Origin: Prevotella sp. UBA3294
Lineage (GTDB): Bacteria > Bacteroidota > Bacteroidia > Bacteroidales > Bacteroidaceae
Assembly: GCA_002361535.1 (NCBI GenBank)
Contig: DETG01000090.1
Location: forward strand, 1 to 25,934
Reading direction: 5' to 3'
DNA: 25,934 bases
Part shown: positions 23,544 through 25,934 of the stretch, piece by piece
How the letters are laid out: each line of letters opens with the position of its first letter
How positions within the stretch are numbered: position 1 is the stretch's first letter
Program-made: the position numbers and the translations under genes
The notes under the pieces: model-generated
What the model was told of the DNA's origin: nothing
What the model saw: the letters and a program-made list of their open reading frames with translations, nothing else
Database searches by the model: none

Positions 23544-23743
23544 CACTTTGGGATACTTCTGTACACTCCGGGGGTTCCCTTCCTTTCAATTAGCATTCTT
23601 TCACAACCCTTAAAAATTCACGAATAATCTTAACAATATTGTCGGAAGGAACCAACGAAGAATCTCAAATCATGTAAAGAAGATCTACCCTTTCAGCACC
23701 TTTTCATATACATCCTCAGCTTTTCAAGGTCATGTTTCTGTCA

Positions 23744-24916
23744 TCACTTTCTAAGCTCAATACGGAACGTGGTTCCCTTACCCATTTCCGAACTCTTCAC
23801 AAAGATCTTCCCTTTGTGATATTCTTCCACAATGCGCTTTGCTAAAGAGAGGCCAAGGCCCCAACCTCGTTTCTTCGTGGTGAAACCAGGCTTAAAGACA
23901 TTGCGGATATCTTTCTTCCGGATACCTTTTCCCGTATCGCTCACCTCGATGACCACACGCTCCCCCTCATCGTGCATAAAGAGGGTGATACGTCCGGATC
24001 CCTCCATGGCATCAACGGCATTTTTACAAAGGTTCTCAATAACCCATTCGAAAAGGGAAGCATTGATCTTGACAATGATATCCTGCGGAGGGAAAACCTT
24101 CTCCATCTTTACTTTCCGCGACGTGCGACGATCCATGTAATCAATGACATGGGTCATCACCTCAATCAAACTTGAAGGAACTGGCTCGGGCAAAGAACCG
24201 ATCTTGGAGAAACGCTCGGCGATCAACTGCAGGCGTTTCACATCCTTATCCATCTCTGGCAAGAGTTCATCATCGGGATAATTCTCTTTGAGGATCTCTG
24301 TCCAGGCCATCAGACTGCTGATCGGGGTACCCAACTGATGAGCGGTCTCTTTCGATAACCCCACCCATACTTTGTTCTGTTCTGCCTTCTTCGAGGTGAG
24401 CAAAGCAAAGATGGCCACAACGACAAAGATCATCACAACTCCTAACTGAACGTAAGGGTAGAGATTCAGCCGCTTGATCATCACGGAGTCATCATAACAG
24501 ACATCTATGTAGTCATTACTCTCATCCAACGCAATTCGGATGGTACGACCGGCATGACGCATCCGATGAGCCATGCGAAGCGCCATGTCAACGCTGTCGG
24601 CATAGTTCTCTCCTTTCAACTTTACATTGCGGAAGGTCTGTACATGATCTTCTCTATCAAGAACTACGACAGGAATGGTGTTGTTTCCCTCAATCACTTT
24701 CAATACCAAACTAAGGTCAACATCTTCATTGGGCTGATTCAGAGTGCGCATGGCCTCTGCCCATACCTCCATCTTGTTCCGCTCTTCTACGGCTAAATCG
24801 CGAACAAGAAAATGCGACACAACCAAACTGGCCACCGCGATCAACACGGCAACCACCACAAGTAAAATCTTTACCCTGCGGATCTGGTCTGTCCAATGCA
24901 TACTATATAAACGCAT
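23744..24916 (-). CDS. Orphan membrane sensor histidine kinase with HQLGTP-type H-box
   Basis: The 390-residue protein has TM helices at about 17-39 and 154-174 enclosing a small extracytoplasmic domain of about 115 residues (IPVVVLDREDHV, ALDESNDYIDV). A dimerisation/phosphoacceptor helix follows with His193 in KETAHQLGTPISSL, and a complete HATPase domain: N-box ENLCKNAVDAM (Asn295, Asn299), DTGKG at 327-331 and GWGLGL at 351-356. HQLGTP replaces the common HELRTP; I recall this form in other Bacteroidetes kinases. No HAMP domain and no response-regulator gene is adjacent, so its partner is elsewhere. It lies downstream of the outer-membrane protein gene but across a terminator. Start 24916 is the first ATG; an ATG 15 bases later would also leave TM1 intact. 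Confidence 0.92.
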   Translation of the reverse strand: MRLYSMHWTDQIRRVKILLVVVAVLIAVASLVVSHFLVRDLAVEERNKMEVWAEAMRTLNQPNEDVDLSLVLKVIEGNNTIPVVVLDREDHVQTFRNVKLKGENYADSVDMALRMAHRMRHAGRTIRIALDESNDYIDVCYDDSVMIKRLNLYPYVQLGVVMIFVVVAIFALLTSKKAEQNKVWVGLSKETAHQLGTPISSLMAWTEILKENYPDDELLPEMDKDVKRLQLIAERFSKIGSLPEPVPSSLIEVMTHVIDYMDRRTSRKVKMEKVFPPQDIIVKINASLFEWVIENLCKNAVDAMEGSGRITLFMHDEGERVVIEVSDTGKGIRKKDIRNVFKPGFTTKKRGWGLGLSLAKRIVEEYHKGKIFVKSSEMGKGTTFRIELRK

Positions 24917-24948
24917 CTTCCGCCCGGTTATTGTCTGAAGGAAAAGAA

Positions 24949-25016
24949 AGACCGTATCAGATTCAATCTTATCTGATCCCGTGCTCAGGAAAAGAAGACT
25001 GTATCTGATACGGTCT
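24949..25016 (-). terminator. Terminator of the outer-membrane protein gene (14-bp inverted repeat)
   Basis: AGACCGTATCAGAT (24949-24962) and ATCTGATACGGTCT (25003-25016) are perfect inverted copies 40 bp apart. On the minus strand the stem is followed by TTTCTTTTCC, as in an intrinsic terminator. It starts 15 bp after the outer-membrane protein stop. The repeated AGGAAAAGAA-GAC..GTATC segments inside give a second, direct-repeat layer. Confidence 0.75.
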
Positions 25017-25031
25017 GTAAGGATTCGGCTA

Positions 25032-25655
25032 TTAGAAATTCACACCGAAATTCACAAACAGGGCATTGCTATGGCCTGAGAGATCTTCATCCTTGCTCAG
25101 ATTCGTTATGCCAAGCTGATAACCTACCTCTAAGTAGAGTTTGTTATACTCAGCACCACAACCAATCTTGAAGCCCATGTTAGCACGCTTCAAACCCGTC
25201 CATTTCTTCTCATCAAATGTTCCGACGGAGACGGTAGCGCCACCCTCTTCTATCTTTGTCTTACCACTGAAAGCGTAAGAGAAATACGGACCGATAAAGG
25301 GCAACAAAGCAATTTCATCGGTGGCCTTAATACCATACTTCACAATGATAGGAATCTCTAAGTTGTTGTAACCAACACGAGCCTTACCATCCTTACCACC
25401 ACGCTCGGTGTAATAAAGACCACTCTCCAAGAATACTGGTGTGCTGTCTGATGCACGCAGACCTACAACACCTGCCAAGGTCATACCTGTCTTCATGCCC
25501 ATATCAAGGTCACCTGTAAGGGTTGCACCCGTAAGACCGAAACGGACACCCCAGTAAATACTTTCTTCATCAAGATTAAAACCACCACTGCTGAATTGCG
25601 CAAAACTCGACATTGAAGTCAGCAATGCTACCATGGATACAAAAAACTTCTTCAT
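25032..25655 (-). CDS. Small outer-membrane beta-barrel protein (PorT-like)
   Basis: The true start is most likely the ATG at 25655; a TTG six bases upstream would only add two residues. The 207-residue product has a Sec signal (MKKFFVSMVALLTSMSSFAQ) and alternating beta strands with aromatic girdle residues (YWGVRFGLTGATL, FLESGLYYTERGG, LEIPIIVKYGI, KLYLEVGYQLGITNL). It ends in the C-terminal strand ALFVNFGVNF, with terminal Phe as expected for BAM recognition. This is the outer-membrane beta-barrel family common in Bacteroidales, sometimes called PorT-like. Its substrate or function is unknown. It has its own promoter and terminator, and the histidine kinase gene follows on the same strand. 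Confidence 0.88.
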   Translation of the reverse strand: MKKFFVSMVALLTSMSSFAQFSSGGFNLDEESIYWGVRFGLTGATLTGDLDMGMKTGMTLAGVVGLRASDSTPVFLESGLYYTERGGKDGKARVGYNNLEIPIIVKYGIKATDEIALLPFIGPYFSYAFSGKTKIEEGGATVSVGTFDEKKWTGLKRANMGFKIGCGAEYNKLYLEVGYQLGITNLSKDEDLSGHSNALFVNFGVNF

Positions 25656-25692
25656 AATCAATAATAATTATTTAATGAAACTAATCTGACTG

Positions 25693-25723
25693 CAAAGTAA
25701 CACTTTTTTTTGCAATCTACAAA
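25693..25723 (-). promoter_or_regulatory. Predicted promoter of the outer-membrane protein gene
   Basis: On the minus strand TTTG (25720-25723) is followed after 19 nt by TTACTTTG (25693-25700), the same -33/-7 arrangement as the promoter at 2475-2506. The run of A residues in the spacer may bend the DNA. The leader would be about 30 nt. Confidence 0.6.
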
Positions 25724-25891
25724 GTTTTTCCATCTAAATCTTTCAAGTAACCCAGTATTATCATCAAAACAAAGAAAAACTGAACTTACTTGTTAATCAT
25801 TAAATTGCATTACTTTGCTACTAATGACATCGTTTTAGGCTGAATAATCTATGAACATCCACAAAACATATCTAATACAAGCAACCAAAAC

Positions 25892-25929
25892 AAAAAAAAG
25901 TCCTTCCAAAGAACATTCTCCGGAAGGAC
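25892..25929 (-). terminator. Terminator of a minus-strand gene beyond the right edge
   Basis: GTCCTTCC (25900-25907) and GGAAGGAC (25922-25929) form an 8-bp stem around 14 nt. On the minus strand this is followed by eight T (25899 down to 25892). It implies a minus-strand gene just outside the window that ends here. Confidence 0.8.
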
Positions 25930-25934
25930 ATACA

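Larger units (their letters stand above)
22949..23634. repeat. Direct-repeat pair bracketing the array block
   Basis: Copy 1 (22949-22971) and copy 2 (23610-23634) share TTAAAAATT, then a variable 2 or 4 nt, then AATAATCTYAAC (11 of 12 identical). They enclose 638 bp that contain both 22-bp arrays and the long hairpin. The copies are AT-rich, so chance similarity is possible. Confidence 0.45.
22814..23743. other. 930-bp gene-free block with structured tandem arrays
   Basis: No convincing protein gene was found. From left to right it contains the transferase promoter, a 7-bp dyad (ATGATTT-GTG-AAATCAT near 22883), direct-repeat copy 1 (22949-22971), palindrome array A (23086-23218) and a GC-rich imperfect stem (about 23241-23262). 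Then come a 24-bp-arm hairpin (23334-23408), array B (23434-23543) and direct-repeat copy 2 (23610-23634). An 83-codon frame at 23062-23313 crosses array A but is interpreted as chance. Confidence 0.75.

Noticed and set aside
25790..25817. Plus-strand promoter-like pair TTG ... TTACTTTG
   Set aside because: Spacing is 17 nt rather than about 20, and transcription would run into the terminator of a minus-strand gene to the right; no plus-strand gene follows in the window.

Overview
The window comes from a Bacteroidota chromosome, most likely Bacteroidales and Prevotella/Segatella-like. The grounds are a SusC/SusD pair, lipoproteins with Bacteroidota-style lipoboxes followed by acidic or Ser/Gly residues, TAnnTTTG-type -7 promoter elements with no clear Shine-Dalgarno sequences, and the core gene order DUF177-rpmF-fabH-era-der. 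The genus is an inference; no rRNA is present to confirm it.

Layout. (1) 1-1566 is the 3' two thirds of recQ, followed by a perfect 13-bp hairpin terminator. (2) 1636-2385 (minus) is a secreted conserved hypothetical with a Thr/Ser/Arg-rich tail, divergent from the next block. (3) 2795-14814 (plus) is a compact polysaccharide utilisation locus: susC, susD, a surface glycan-binding lipoprotein with three tandem binding modules, a BACON-GH16 lipoprotein, a GH5 lipoprotein and a periplasmic GH3. The enzyme set points to beta-1,3- or mixed-linkage beta-glucan: GH16 cuts the chain at the surface, SusD and the binding protein hold it, SusC imports oligosaccharides, and GH5 and GH3 shorten them to glucose. 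No regulator lies beside it. (4) 14815-15574 is gene-free and packed with repeats. (5) 15575-17467 (plus) is a separate secreted GH13 alpha-glucan hydrolase. (6) 17477-21943 (minus) is a housekeeping run: DUF177, L32, FabH, Era, Der and a small lipoprotein translationally coupled to der. (7) 22244-22813 (minus) is an Sfp-type phosphopantetheinyl transferase. (8) 22814-23743 is a 930-bp gene-free block. (9) 23744-25655 (minus) holds an orphan membrane histidine kinase and a small outer-membrane beta-barrel protein, separated by a terminator.

The least expected signal is in the gene-free DNA. The 22814-23743 block has two different tandem arrays, each with an exact 22-bp period. One has units centred on a 13-bp palindrome, AAAAC-NNN-GTTTT. 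The other has units starting AGACTYTAMTT and alternating in an ABAB (44-bp) pattern. Between them sits a long imperfect hairpin, and the whole is bracketed by a partly conserved direct repeat. A weaker array with the same 22-bp period lies upstream of susC, and a 36-bp hairpin array lies upstream of the GH13 gene. The same period carried by unrelated unit sequences suggests a class of structured or protein-binding intergenic arrays. I see no protein gene that explains them, and their function is unknown.

Smaller oddities are short repeat-like sequences that seem to have entered GH3 coding sequence in frame, AT-rich GAATTGAA-type spacers between PUL genes, and very similar tandem binding modules in the surface glycan-binding protein.
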